This document shows, piece after piece, positions 26,028 through 37,023 of a stretch of 64,000 bases of DNA. Both the position numbers and the translations under genes were made by a program. The notes beneath the pieces are model-generated. The model made no database searches and was not told the DNA's origin. It worked only from the letters and a program-made list of their open reading frames with translations. Origin of the DNA: Betaproteobacteria bacterium (GTDB lineage Bacteria > Pseudomonadota > Gammaproteobacteria > Burkholderiales > Rhodocyclaceae); NCBI GenBank assembly GCA_016868295.1, contig VGHJ01000004.1, positions 32,163 through 96,162 of the forward strand. Reading direction: 5' to 3'. Numbering within the stretch: position 1 is the stretch's first letter; the number at the start of each line of letters is the position of its first letter.

Positions 26028-26771
26028 TTATTTCTTCTTGCCCTTGGCAGCGGCCTTCGGCTTGCACATGGCGCCGGGCATGGCCAGGCTGGCCTGGTAG
26101 GCGGAGATCGCCACCAGCTGGTCGTTGGTGTAGGGCTTGATGACCTTTACCATGTCCGGATTGGCGTTGCGGCGGTGGCCGTCGCGGATCTCGGTCATCT
26201 GGCGCAACAGGTACTTGTAGTGCTGGCCGGCGATGACGGGATAGAACTTCTCCTTGTTGCCCTCGCCGTTCTTGCCGTGGCACTCAAGGCATTGCTTCTC
26301 GTAGAGATCCTTGCCCTTGGCGACCATCTCCTTGGCGTCCTTGCCTTCATACACGCCGTGGTCGACCGGGATGCACAGGCCCTGGATGTAGGCCGAGGTA
26401 TCGGCGAGGTCCTGCGGGTCGGTCATTTCCTTGGCGAAGGGATACATCGTCGGATTGTCGCGCAGGCCCATGCGGATGTCGGCCATCTGCTTGATCAGCA
26501 CCGTGGTGTGCTGTCCGGCGAGCTGCGGGAAGGTGCCGTCGGGACGGCCGGCGCCGTTGGGCAGGTGGCAGGCGCCGCAGATCTCGTAGGTATCCAGACC
26601 GCGCTTGACGTCGCCCTTCTTGGCCAGCGCTTCCTTCAACTCGCCTTCCATCTTTGCCCACTGGTAATCCTTGGACTCGATGCCGGCGGCTTTCGGCGCC
26701 TGGCGCGGATCGGCGGCCAGCGCGGCGGCGGCGGTCAGGGCGAGGGTGATGGAGAGAACGACGTTCTTCAT
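26028..26771 (-). CDS. Diheme c-type cytochrome of the nos cluster
   Basis: A 247-residue periplasmic cytochrome with signal peptide MKNVVLSITLALTAAAALAA. Two heme motifs, CGACH and CLECH, lie in two cytochrome c4-like halves (NGAGRPDGTFPQLAGQHTT and NGEGNKEKFYPVIAGQHYK). The C-terminus ends in a Lys-rich tail. It probably carries electrons from NosGH toward NosZ, as the NosC proteins of Wolinella do. An FNR-type box at 26835 and a GATAAT -10 sequence give it its own promoter. Confidence 0.85.
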   Translation of the reverse strand: MKNVVLSITLALTAAAALAADPRQAPKAAGIESKDYQWAKMEGELKEALAKKGDVKRGLDTYEICGACHLPNGAGRPDGTFPQLAGQHTTVLIKQMADIRMGLRDNPTMYPFAKEMTDPQDLADTSAYIQGLCIPVDHGVYEGKDAKEMVAKGKDLYEKQCLECHGKNGEGNKEKFYPVIAGQHYKYLLRQMTEIRDGHRRNANPDMVKVIKPYTNDQLVAISAYQASLAMPGAMCKPKAAAKGKKK

Positions 26772-26834
26772 GTGCGTCTCCTGTAATGGAATATTAGAAA
26801 TGCCTGAATTATCCGGGAAAGGGCAAAAGGCACA

Positions 26835-26848
26835 TTGACTTGCGTCAA
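26835..26848 (-). promoter_or_regulatory. FNR/DNR-type box upstream of the diheme cytochrome
   Basis: TTGAC-TTGC-GTCAA is an inverted repeat. On the reverse strand a GATAAT hexamer (26808-26813) follows at the right distance for a start near 26801, which puts the box centre near -41. Confidence 0.72.
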
Positions 26849-26893
26849 TGGGAAACGGCCGCCCTGAGGTGGCCGTTTCAGGATGCGGCGATC

Positions 26894-27208
26894 TTATTTC
26901 AGCTTGGCCAGATACTCGGCGAGGGCCTTGATTTCCGCGTCGTTGACCAGATGCATGACGCCCTTCATGGCGGCGCTCTGGCCGTTGGCGCGGGCGCCGC
27001 TCTTGATGTCCTTCATCTGCTGCTCGGCATAGGCGGCGTTCTGCCCGGCGACCTTCGGATAGTTCGGCGTGAGTGTCTTCTTGCCGTCCTTGCCGTGACA
27101 GGCGACGCAGGTCTTCTCCTGGTAGAGCTTGGCGCCGTCGAGGGCGAGGGCGTTGCCGGCGCCGAAAGTCAGTCCGGCCAGCACGGCGATCATGGAAATG
27201 CGTTTCAT
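26894..27208 (-). CDS. Monoheme class I cytochrome c of the nos cluster
   Basis: A 104-residue small cytochrome with signal MKRISMIAVLAGLTFGAGNALA and one heme motif, CVACH. The axial Met is probably in AAMKGVMHL. It follows nosZ by about 76 bp. Small monoheme cytochromes at this position in clade II clusters are proposed donors to the CuA site of NosZ. A 24-bp dispersed repeat overlaps the signal peptide (AGLTFGAG). Confidence 0.87.
   Translation of the reverse strand: MKRISMIAVLAGLTFGAGNALALDGAKLYQEKTCVACHGKDGKKTLTPNYPKVAGQNAAYAEQQMKDIKSGARANGQSAAMKGVMHLVNDAEIKALAEYLAKLK
27166..27189 (+). repeat. Dispersed bipartite repeat, copy 9
   Basis: AAAGTCAG, spacer TCCGGCCAGC, ACGGCG. It is antisense to the small cytochrome c gene, within its signal peptide (LAGLTF). 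No further copy is seen for the next 12.7 kb. Confidence 0.8.
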
Positions 27209-27284
27209 GCGGGTCTCCTGTATTTGGATAAAAACGGGGAGCATGTTGCCATGCCCCCCGTTGCGGGTCTAGCGGAAGATCGAC

Positions 27285-29576
27285 TTACTTGATCTTCTTG
27301 GCGCCGTTCTGCTCGAGATAGGTCTTGGCGCGCAGTCCCAGGTCGGCCGTCTTGACCTGGTATTGCCAGATCTGTTCGGCCCACAGGTTGGCCTGCTCCC
27401 AGTCCTTCTTGGCGGCGAACGCCTCGTGCTTCTCCTTCAGGCCCTTGGTCTTGCCGAGCTGGTCGAAGGCGTCTTCCACCATCGCCACGACGTCCGGGAA
27501 GTCCTTGTAGTTGACGCTGGTGATGTAGGCCACCACGGAATCGATGATCGCCTGGGTGTCGGCCACCTTCTTCACCGTCGCCTTGTAGTCGGCTTCGGTG
27601 TAGGTGCCCTTGGCCAGGCCGACCTTGGTCGGCTTCCAGCCCTTCGGCTTGACGAGCAGGTAGCCCATCATCTCGAGGTGCAGGGCGGAGCAGAACTCCG
27701 TGCAGTAGTAGGGATAGACGCCTTCCTTGTCCGCCTTGAACTTGACCGAGACGGTCTTGCCCGGCTCGATCGAGGCATGCACGTTGTAGGTCGACACGGT
27801 GAAGCCGTGGGTCTCGTCCTGGGCGCGCTCGAGGTTGGTCAGGTGGATCGTCACCTCGTCGCCGACGTCGACCTCGATCGTCTCGGGCGTGATGTGCGAG
27901 CGGATCAGCGTGCCCCAGACCGTGACCTTGTTGCCCTTCTTCTCGGTGCGCTCCTCGCCGGCGCGGACGGCGCCCGGATGCGGCTTGTCGGTGCGGCTGT
28001 CGGTGCCGACCTTGTAGCGCACGCCCGGCTTGAGCTTGCTGGCGGCAATGGAAACCGCGTAGTGCGGCTCGCCCAGCGGCAGCGGCATGTCGTAGAGGAG
28101 CTGCATCTTGTCGTTGCTGATGTCGATCAGCTGGTGGTTCTGCGGATGCAGCGGACCGACCGGCACGAAGCGGTCGATCGCCAGCTTGTTCAGCGCGACG
28201 AGATACTTGCCGGCCGGCTTGGTCGAATCGCCCTCCATGGTCATCAGGTGACCGATGTTGTAGTGCACGGAGAGCTTGTCGAGCACCTTGCCCGCGCAGT
28301 AGTCCCACTTGGCGACCTGCGAGTCGACGTACAGCGAAGTGTAGGCGACGCAGGCCTTGGAGTCGTACTGCGTGTGCAGGGGGCCGAGGCCGAGCGGCAC
28401 TTGCACGTGCAGCGCGTCCTTCATGCCGATCACGGGAATGCCGTACGGGTCCTTCGACTCGAATTTGCCGGCCTTGATGGCGGCCTGGATCTTCTCGAAG
28501 CTGTACACCGAGGCGTGCGTGTCGAGCTTGCCGCCGACGACGATGTACTTGCCGTCCGGGGTGACGTCCACGCCGTGCGGGCTCTTCGGCTCGGGCACGA
28601 GGAAGAGCAGGCCTTCCTTCACCGCCACGTCGATCGGGATGACGTTGTGGCCGTTGATCTTCTTCGCCTTGCCGGCCTTGACGACCTCGGCGGCCTTCTT
28701 CCAGTTCATCACGTGCAGGTAGTCGGTGTCCTTTGCCGAGCAGCCCGCTTCATAGGGCGGACGGCCCTTCTCGATGCCGCCGACGTAGCGCTCGGCGCAG
28801 AACGAGTTGGTGAAGGCCCAGCCTTCCGACGGGCCCTTGCCGGCGTCCGACAGGTCCTGCCAGTAGGGCGGCAGTTCGAAGGAGAAGGAGTCCTTCGGCA
28901 CGATGCGGCCTTCCTTGCGGTCGAACTTCCAGTAGGTCACGCCGCCGCGGTACTTCTCGTTCATTTCCTCGAGCGGGTAGAACTTCTTGTTCTCCAGCGG
29001 GGCCGGGTACTGCGCCGCCTCGATGACGTACTCGGTGTTGGTGGTGACGAAGGCGCCGCCGTGCTCGGACTTGTAGATCGGGTTGACCACGATCTGCTTG
29101 GTCTCGAAGTCGCGCAGGTCGATCACCGCCAGGCGCGGGTTGGCCTTGTCGTTGATGAAGAGGAACTGGCCGTCGTACTCGCCGTTGGTCTCGGAGATCG
29201 CCGGGTGGTGCGTGTCGCCCCAGGTGATCGTCTTGCCGTCGATCTTGCCCTGGTCGAGCACCGCCTTGGAGTTGGCGTCGTAGCCGTAGCCCTGCCAGGG
29301 CTCGGGGGTGAACACGCCGATGTACTTGAGGATGCGCATCGACGGCACGCCGTACACGATGACCTGGCCGCTCTGGCCGCCCGAGCTGAACGTGACGAAT
29401 TCGTCGCGCTTGCCGGTCGGCACGTAGGTTTTTGCCGCCGCCAGCAGATCCTGCTGCGACAGATTGCGCCGCTTGAGGACATCCTGCAGCGTTTCTGTCG
29501 ACAACGCGGCGGTGGCGGTCAAGCCGATCCCGGCCGCGAGCACCAGCGACAGCGCCCTTTTACTCGTGTTTATCAT
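27285..29576 (-). CDS. nosZ: Nitrous oxide reductase, clade II
   Basis: A 763-residue periplasmic copper enzyme that reduces N2O to N2. The N-terminus is a Sec-type signal (KRALSLVLAAGIGLTATAAL) without a twin-arginine motif, which with the linked nosB and nosGH marks clade II. The CuZ region includes DTHHPAISETNGEYDG and the seven-bladed propeller. The C-terminal cupredoxin has the CuA motif CTEFCSALHLEMMGY near residue 625. Full length. It is first in the reverse cluster; an FNR-type box sits about 155 bp upstream. NosR is absent, as usual for this clade. Confidence 0.95.
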   Translation of the reverse strand: MINTSKRALSLVLAAGIGLTATAALSTETLQDVLKRRNLSQQDLLAAAKTYVPTGKRDEFVTFSSGGQSGQVIVYGVPSMRILKYIGVFTPEPWQGYGYDANSKAVLDQGKIDGKTITWGDTHHPAISETNGEYDGQFLFINDKANPRLAVIDLRDFETKQIVVNPIYKSEHGGAFVTTNTEYVIEAAQYPAPLENKKFYPLEEMNEKYRGGVTYWKFDRKEGRIVPKDSFSFELPPYWQDLSDAGKGPSEGWAFTNSFCAERYVGGIEKGRPPYEAGCSAKDTDYLHVMNWKKAAEVVKAGKAKKINGHNVIPIDVAVKEGLLFLVPEPKSPHGVDVTPDGKYIVVGGKLDTHASVYSFEKIQAAIKAGKFESKDPYGIPVIGMKDALHVQVPLGLGPLHTQYDSKACVAYTSLYVDSQVAKWDYCAGKVLDKLSVHYNIGHLMTMEGDSTKPAGKYLVALNKLAIDRFVPVGPLHPQNHQLIDISNDKMQLLYDMPLPLGEPHYAVSIAASKLKPGVRYKVGTDSRTDKPHPGAVRAGEERTEKKGNKVTVWGTLIRSHITPETIEVDVGDEVTIHLTNLERAQDETHGFTVSTYNVHASIEPGKTVSVKFKADKEGVYPYYCTEFCSALHLEMMGYLLVKPKGWKPTKVGLAKGTYTEADYKATVKKVADTQAIIDSVVAYITSVNYKDFPDVVAMVEDAFDQLGKTKGLKEKHEAFAAKKDWEQANLWAEQIWQYQVKTADLGLRAKTYLEQNGAKKIK

Positions 29577-29730
29577 GGAGGTTCTCCCTAGATGACTGCA
29601 ACTTGAAAATTTCCTTCATACTGCAAACCAAGGCGTTCGGCTGAACGAAGCCCCGAACGCACATTTTAACCGGGGCAAGCGCCCTGCGACACTTTGCCGC
29701 ACCACTCTATGCTTTCCGTCTGCCAAATCC

Positions 29731-29744
29731 TTGATGAATGTCAA
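29731..29744 (-). promoter_or_regulatory. FNR/DNR-type box between nosZ and the 29779 gene
   Basis: TTGAT-GAAT-GTCAA. Toward nosZ, a TAGAGT -10-like hexamer at 29704-29709 would give a start near 29697 with the box at about -41. Toward the divergent gene at 29779 it would sit only 35 bp before the ATG, leaving almost no leader. nosZ is the likelier target. Confidence 0.68.
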
Positions 29745-29778
29745 ATAAGCACGGCGGGCCGGGCCTCGACAATGCCTC

Positions 29779-30258
29779 ATGGACGAATCCGCCGCGGCGC
29801 CGAGCCGCAACAGTTTTCCTTATCCCGCCATAGGCGCCATCCTGGCCATGCTGGCCGTCGCCGTGCTGGGCGTGCTCTGGCTGCCGCGCGCCGACGTACA
29901 GGTGCCCCCGGTCGACGACTGCCGGCTCGACAGGCAGCCCTGCACGGCCGTGCTGCCAGGCGGCGGCCGCCTCGAAGTGGCGCTCGATCCGAGGCCGGTG
30001 ACGACGTCCGGCCCGGTGCGCGTGGGCGTGACGGTCGACGGATTGCGCGCCGAGCGGGTGGGCGTGGATTTCCAGGGCGTGGACATGAACATGGGCCTGC
30101 ATCATCTGGCGCTGGCGGAGTCTGGCGTCGGCCGCTTTGCCGGCGAGATGACCCTGCCGGTGTGCGTGACCGGAAAGATGGTGTGGCAGGCGACCGTCCT
30201 GGTCGCCGCGGAGCGCAAGAACATCAGCGTGCCGTTCCGTTTCGAAAGCGGCGTTTGA
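29779..30258 (+). CDS. Membrane-anchored periplasmic protein of unknown function
   Basis: I do not recognise a named family. It has 159 residues: a ~17-residue cytoplasmic head, one transmembrane span (AIGAILAMLAVAVLGVLWL), then a soluble beta-rich domain. Two Cys (DDCRLDRQPCTAVL) are near the membrane, and VDMNMGLHHLAL is a Met/His motif like those of extracytoplasmic copper-binding domains (YtkA-like). It is divergent from nosZ and precedes a diheme cytochrome, so an accessory role in copper or respiratory-protein assembly is possible but unproven. Confidence 0.6.
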   Translation: MDESAAAPSRNSFPYPAIGAILAMLAVAVLGVLWLPRADVQVPPVDDCRLDRQPCTAVLPGGGRLEVALDPRPVTTSGPVRVGVTVDGLRAERVGVDFQGVDMNMGLHHLALAESGVGRFAGEMTLPVCVTGKMVWQATVLVAAERKNISVPFRFESGV

Positions 30259-30329
30259 TGCCAATCAAGCCGCGCTGAGCGGCGTTTGCGCAGAATGCCC
30301 GACTGCGTTCAGCGACGTTTTTCTGGCCG

Positions 30330-31058
30330 ATGATCCGACTGCTGCCCCTGTTGTTCGTCCTGCTGCTTGCCGGCGCGCAGGCCGCGCCGCCGAAGAAGGC
30401 GCCGGCGAAGGCCGCGGCGAAGCCCGCCGCCGAAGCTGCGCCGGCGGCCCATGCATCCGCGGCGGAGGAGGACAAGGGCAAGGAGATCAACGGCGTCTGC
30501 GCCGCCTGTCACGGCGAGCACGGCCAGGGCGGCAAGCGCGGCGAGTATCCGCGCATCGCCGGCCAGCGCGCCGCCTACCTGAAGGACCAGCTGAAGTCGT
30601 TCCGCGCGCGCAAGCGCATCAACATTCCGATGTACCCCTACACGCAGGAGCGTGAGCTGCCCGACGAGGACATCGAGGCGGTGTCGGAGTATCTGGCCGC
30701 CATCCAGCTGCCGACCAAGTGGCCGGAGTTCAAGGATACCGACGACGCCTTGACGCGCCTCGAGGCGGTGGAAAAGGTGATGATCATCCCGCGCGCCGAG
30801 GGCAACATCGAGAACGGCAAAACCATCTACCAGAAGGAGTGCCACTCCTGCCACGGTCGCGACGGGCGTGGCAGGGGCAAGTTCCCCATGCTCATCGGGC
30901 AATACACCAACTACCTGAAGAAGCAGGCCGACAGCTACGTCAAGGGCGAGCGGCCGCACGACGAGGAGGGCCCCGTCGGCATCCTCAACAAGCTCTCCGA
31001 GAAGGACATCCAGGACATCCTGGCCTATCTCACCGCCATTCAGGATCCGGAGAAGTAG
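30330..31058 (+). CDS. Diheme cytochrome c (c4-like)
   Basis: A 242-residue secreted cytochrome with signal MIRLLPLLFVLLLAGAQA, then an Ala/Lys/Pro-rich linker of ~25 residues. Heme motifs are CAACH and CHSCH, with axial Met candidates in NIPMYPY and in the second half. It resembles the diheme cytochrome in the nos cluster in layout. Probably a periplasmic electron carrier for denitrification; partner unknown. It is 71 bp downstream of the unknown membrane protein. Confidence 0.85.
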   Translation: MIRLLPLLFVLLLAGAQAAPPKKAPAKAAAKPAAEAAPAAHASAAEEDKGKEINGVCAACHGEHGQGGKRGEYPRIAGQRAAYLKDQLKSFRARKRINIPMYPYTQERELPDEDIEAVSEYLAAIQLPTKWPEFKDTDDALTRLEAVEKVMIIPRAEGNIENGKTIYQKECHSCHGRDGRGRGKFPMLIGQYTNYLKKQADSYVKGERPHDEEGPVGILNKLSEKDIQDILAYLTAIQDPEK

Positions 31059-31071
31059 AGCCTTCCCCCCA

Positions 31072-31094
31072 ACCCCCTTCCCGGGGAAGGGGGT
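31072..31094. repeat. Intergenic G/C hairpin
   Basis: ACCCCCTTCC paired with GGAAGGGGGT forms a compact stem between two convergent genes. There is no T-run, so it is not a classical terminator. Similar hairpins are common intergenic repeats in proteobacteria. Confidence 0.4.
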
Positions 31095-31170
31095 GACGGT
31101 TGTTCGCTTTGCTCCATGCTATTGACTGGCTCCGCCTTGGGGCGGCCCGGCGGCGGGGCCGGCTCAGTAG

Positions 31171-31653
31171 TCAGCCGATGCGGATTGCCTGTGCCGGGCA
31201 GGGTGCATAGCAGGCGCCGCAGCCGGTGCAGAGCGCCGCATCTACATCCGGTTGCGCCGCGGACATCACCCGCGGGCTGAAGCGGATGGCTTGCGCCGGG
31301 CAGGCATCGCCGCAGGCGCGGCAGACGACATTGGTTTTCGCCAGGCAGTTGTTTCGGATGTGCGCCTTGAGCTTCCAGGGCGGCTCGTCTTCCGCCTTCT
31401 CCAGCGCCCGCGGCATGCAGGCCTCGACGCACTTGCCGCAGAAGGTACACTCGCCGCGGCCGAAATCCGCTGTCGGGCGCGCGTCCTTGTCGAGCACCAG
31501 GATGTGCTGCGGGCAGACATTGACGCAGTCGCAGCAGCGCGTGCAGGCAGCGACGAAGGCGGCTTCCGCCCGCGCCCAGGGCGGGCGTGGCGCTGTCGCG
31601 GTCTTTCCGGAAAAATCGCCGCGCAGGAACTGGCGGCGGCTGATGTCTTTCAA
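31171..31653 (-). CDS. napF: NapF ferredoxin-type protein
   Basis: A 160-residue cytoplasmic ferredoxin. The opening KDISRRQFLRGDFSGK and the clusters CTRCCDCVNVCP, CTFCGKCVEACM, CRACGDACP and CTGCGACYAPCP are typical of NapF, which is proposed to help insert Fe-S clusters into NapA. The start appears to be TTG at 31653, as no ATG fits. It is downstream of napC and separated from napDAGHB by 13 kb. A REP-like repeat abuts the start. Confidence 0.85.
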   Translation of the reverse strand: MKDISRRQFLRGDFSGKTATAPRPPWARAEAAFVAACTRCCDCVNVCPQHILVLDKDARPTADFGRGECTFCGKCVEACMPRALEKAEDEPPWKLKAHIRNNCLAKTNVVCRACGDACPAQAIRFSPRVMSAAQPDVDAALCTGCGACYAPCPAQAIRIG

Positions 31654-31730
31654 GTTGCCGGTTCCCGGTTGTCAGTTGCCAGTAACAGCCAAACCCTACC
31701 CTCGCAAATACTCACTGGCAACCGGCAACT
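31654..31730. repeat. REP-like inverted repeat, copy A
   Basis: The left arm GTTGCCGGTTCCCGGTTGTC plus AGTTGCCAGT and the right arm ACTGGCAACCGGCAACT pair around an AT-richer loop. Units of GTTGCC-R-GTT recur at 43673 and 46515. It lies between napF and napC. Confidence 0.7.
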
Positions 31731-31733
31731 GAG

Positions 31734-32327
31734 TTACTCGTCCTCTTCCTTCATGCCCTGGGGCTTCTGGTGGGCGATGCCCTTGTGGCAGTCGATGCAG
31801 GTCTCCCCGCTCTTGGCCGCCAGTTCGTGCTGCTTGCGGGCGCGCTGCTTCTGCTTTTCCGGATCCATGCTCACCATGCTGTGGCAGTTGCGGCATTCCA
31901 GCGAGTTGTTGGCCTTCATGCGCTTCCACTCGTTCTCCGCCAGCGCCAGCCGCTTGGCCTCGAACTTCTCCCGCGTGTCGATGCTGCCGGTGATCTTGCC
32001 CCAGACCTCGCGCGTGGCCTGGATCTTCCTCAGCATCTTCGGGCCCCACTCCTTCGGCACGTGGCAGTCCGAGCAGACGGCGCGCACCCCGGTGCGGTTG
32101 GTGTAGTGAATGGTCTTCTTGTATTCCTCGTAGACGTTTTCGCGCATCTCGTGGCAGCCGATGCAGAACGCCTCGGTATTGGTGGCCTCCACCACGGTGT
32201 TGAAGCCACCCCAGAAAACGATGCCGGCGACGAAACCGACCACCAGCAAAGTCACCAGGGAATACTTGGCGCTGGGCCGGCGCAGGGCGCGCCAGAGTCG
32301 GCCGAAAGAGGAATCATTGCCGGACAT
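31734..32327 (-). CDS. napC: NapC/NirT tetraheme cytochrome c
   Basis: A 197-residue membrane-anchored quinol dehydrogenase. After a short N-terminus there is one span ([19 protein letters not shown]), then four heme motifs: CIGCH, CSDCH, CRNCH and CIDCH. NapC passes electrons from quinol to NapAB; relatives (NirT) serve nitrite reductase. Since it lies directly after nirS and before napF, either partner is possible. I chose the ATG at 32327 over an in-frame TTG seven codons upstream. Confidence 0.85.
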   Translation of the reverse strand: MSGNDSSFGRLWRALRRPSAKYSLVTLLVVGFVAGIVFWGGFNTVVEATNTEAFCIGCHEMRENVYEEYKKTIHYTNRTGVRAVCSDCHVPKEWGPKMLRKIQATREVWGKITGSIDTREKFEAKRLALAENEWKRMKANNSLECRNCHSMVSMDPEKQKQRARKQHELAAKSGETCIDCHKGIAHQKPQGMKEEDE

Positions 32328-32364
32328 TCGGATACCCGCTCTATTCAAAAACAGTTCCCAACAA

Positions 32365-32394
32365 ACATCCGGGGGCGCTAGGCCCCCGGGATGT
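32365..32394 (-). terminator. Hairpin terminator after nirS
   Basis: ACATCCGGGGGC pairs with GCCCCC-GGGATGT (one bulge). On the reverse strand it is followed by TTTGTT. It separates nirS from napC-napF. Confidence 0.65.
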
Positions 32395-32413
32395 CTTGCT
32401 GCTGAATTGTTGC

Positions 32414-34114
32414 TTAGTAGATGTCTTTCACCGTGTTATAGACGTTGAACTTGCCGGTCGGGGTGATCATCTTCGGATCGGTGATCACCTTCTTGACCTT
32501 CAGGGTCTTGTCGTCATACACCACGATGGCGGACTGGTCGGTCTTGCCGCCCCAGAGCGAGATCCAGACTTCGTCGCCCTTCTCGTTGTACTCCTGGTGC
32601 ACCGCGCGGCGAAGCGCCTTGGTCACCGGCAGGCCGGAGTCCTTGGCGACGTCGACCTTGACCGGCGGCTTGGACAGGTCGGTCAGGTCGAACACGTAGT
32701 TCACCTCGGCGTTCTCGCGCTCGGGGTTCATCGGCAGATCGGCCCAGAGACGCTTCGACTTCGGATGCGTCTTGACGAACAGGTTGCCGGCGCCCGGCAC
32801 CTTCAGTTCCTCGACCACCTTCCAGTTGTACTGCTTGAACTTGGCGTGCTCGGGCTTTTCCGACGGCGTCGAGATCAGGGATACCACGGCATCGCCGAGG
32901 TGACCGGTCGCCCAGACGGGGCCATACTTCGGATGGAAGAAGTTGGCGCCGCGGCCCGGGTGCGGGATCTTCTTGGTGTCGACCAGGGCGGCCAGCTTGC
33001 CCGTCTTGGTGTCGACCGCCGCGACCTTGTGCGAGGCGTTCGCCGCCACCAGGAAGTAACGCTTGGAAGCGTCCCAGCCGCCGTCATGCAGGAACTTGGC
33101 GGAATTGATGGTGGTGGTCTTCAGGTTGTTGATGTCGCTGTAGTCCACCAGCAGGATCATGCCGGTTTCCTTGACGTTGATGACCCACTCCGGCTTGATG
33201 TGCGAGGACACGATCGAGGCCACGCGCGGCTCGGGGTGATACTCGCCATCCACCGTCATGCCGCGGGTCGATACGACCTTGAGCGGCTTCAGGGTGTCGC
33301 CTTCCATGACCGAGTACTGGGGCGGCCAGTAGGAACCGCCGACCAGGTACTTGTCCTCGTAGCCCTTGAACTTCGAGGTGTCGACCGAGCGGGCATCGGA
33401 GCCGATCTTGATCGTCGCCACGGTGGTGGGCTTCTCGAACCAGAGGTCGATCAGGGTCACCAGGCCGTCGCGGCCGACCGTATAGACATAGCGGCCGGAG
33501 AGCGACAGACGCGAGATGTGCACCGCGTAGCCGGTCTTCAGGATCTGCCAGATCTGCTTGGTGTCGCCGTCGATCAGCGCCAGTTCGCCGGTGTCGCGCA
33601 GGGTGGTGGCGAAGACGTTCTTCAGGTTGACCTTGCTCATCTGCTTGGTCGGGCGGTCCTTGACCGGCACGATCAGCTTCCACGAATCCTGCATGTCCTT
33701 CAGGCTGAACTCGGGCGGCACGTCAGGCACGTTCTGGATATAGCGCGCCATGACGTTGATCTCTTCCTTGGTCAGGATGTCGTCGTAGTTGACCATGCCG
33801 CCTTCGGTGCCGAGGGCGATGATCTTCTCCAGACGCTGGGTGCCGAGCTTGAGCATGCCACCCGACGTCTCCTTGCCGTCCTTGTCCTTCTTGGTCCAGC
33901 TCGGCTCGAGGTTCTTGCCGGTGGCGCCCTTGCGCAGCACACCGTGGCAGCCGGCGCAGCGCTCGAAGTAGATCTTCTTGCCGGTCGCCTTCTCCTCCGC
34001 CGTCATGGCCGGGGGCGCCGCATCCTGCGCATAGGCGTTGCCGAACACGCCGGCAAGCGCAAGCGGCAGAGCCGCCAGAGACAGGGCAACGGATTTCGAT
34101 TTGCGTTTCTGCAT
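32414..34114 (-). CDS. nirS: Cytochrome cd1 nitrite reductase
   Basis: A 566-residue periplasmic enzyme that reduces nitrite to nitric oxide. It has signal peptide [20 protein letters not shown], a heme c domain with CAGCH at residues 53-57, then an eight-bladed heme d1 propeller ([43 protein letters not shown]). Full length. None of the nirFDLGHJN heme d1 biosynthesis genes is in the window, so they must lie elsewhere if the enzyme is active. An FNR-type box is upstream. Confidence 0.95.
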   Translation of the reverse strand: MQKRKSKSVALSLAALPLALAGVFGNAYAQDAAPPAMTAEEKATGKKIYFERCAGCHGVLRKGATGKNLEPSWTKKDKDGKETSGGMLKLGTQRLEKIIALGTEGGMVNYDDILTKEEINVMARYIQNVPDVPPEFSLKDMQDSWKLIVPVKDRPTKQMSKVNLKNVFATTLRDTGELALIDGDTKQIWQILKTGYAVHISRLSLSGRYVYTVGRDGLVTLIDLWFEKPTTVATIKIGSDARSVDTSKFKGYEDKYLVGGSYWPPQYSVMEGDTLKPLKVVSTRGMTVDGEYHPEPRVASIVSSHIKPEWVINVKETGMILLVDYSDINNLKTTTINSAKFLHDGGWDASKRYFLVAANASHKVAAVDTKTGKLAALVDTKKIPHPGRGANFFHPKYGPVWATGHLGDAVVSLISTPSEKPEHAKFKQYNWKVVEELKVPGAGNLFVKTHPKSKRLWADLPMNPERENAEVNYVFDLTDLSKPPVKVDVAKDSGLPVTKALRRAVHQEYNEKGDEVWISLWGGKTDQSAIVVYDDKTLKVKKVITDPKMITPTGKFNVYNTVKDIY

Positions 34115-34223
34115 CTGATATCTCCCTCAACGAAGAACCCGATTAACGATTAATGGAAAGAGCCCAAAAAAATTATACGTTTTTGTGCTGACGCAAGATT
34201 CTGCTTATTACGGCCTTGCTTCC

Positions 34224-34237
34224 TTGATTTTTGTCAA
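34224..34237 (-). promoter_or_regulatory. FNR/DNR-type box upstream of nirS
   Basis: TTGAT-TTTT-GTCAA, centred about 116 bp before the nirS ATG. A TATAAT on the reverse strand at 34172-34177 and a TAATAA at 34205-34210 are possible -10 elements; neither spacing is ideal. Confidence 0.68.
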
Positions 34238-34242
34238 ACTAA

Positions 34243-36597
<2,355 letters not shown>

Positions 36598-36644
36598 TTT
36601 CGCGGATTTTTCAATCCACTTCCAATCCACTTCCGGAGATCAAC

Positions 36645-36977
36645 GTGCTGATATCGAATGCCTGGGCGCAAGCCGCCCCTGCTGCTGCCGGCGATGCGGG
36701 CGGCGGCCTGTTGGGCATGCTGCCCATCATCCTGATGTTCGTCGTGCTGTGGTTCCTCATGATCCGGCCGCAGATGAAGCGCGCCAAGGAGCACAAGGCC
36801 ATGGTCGAAGCCATGCAGAAGGGCGACGAGGTGCTCACCAACGGCGGCATCGCCGGCCGCGTCACCAAGGTCGATGAAACCTACATCGGCCTCGAGATCG
36901 CCGAAAACGTCGTCATCTCGATCCAGAAGAACGCCGTCACCGCGATCCTGCCCAAGGGCACGCTGAAGACGCTCTGA
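36645..36977 (+). CDS. yajC: YajC preprotein translocase subunit
   Basis: A 110-residue inner-membrane protein with a single span (MLPIILMFVVLWFLMIRPQ) and the conserved cytoplasmic KGDEVLTNGGIAGRVTKV. It associates with SecDF. The start codon is GTG at 36645, preceded by a CCGGAG Shine-Dalgarno-like sequence. Confidence 0.93.
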   Translation: MLISNAWAQAAPAAAGDAGGGLLGMLPIILMFVVLWFLMIRPQMKRAKEHKAMVEAMQKGDEVLTNGGIAGRVTKVDETYIGLEIAENVVISIQKNAVTAILPKGTLKTL

Positions 36978-37023
36978 CCCCAGCCACCCGCCGCGGGGCG
37001 GTCCGGCCGCCCCGCCACGAGAC

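Noticed and set aside
31059..31170. Rho-independent terminator between the diheme cytochrome and napF
   Set aside because: The hairpin is strong but has no T-run on either strand; listed as a repeat.
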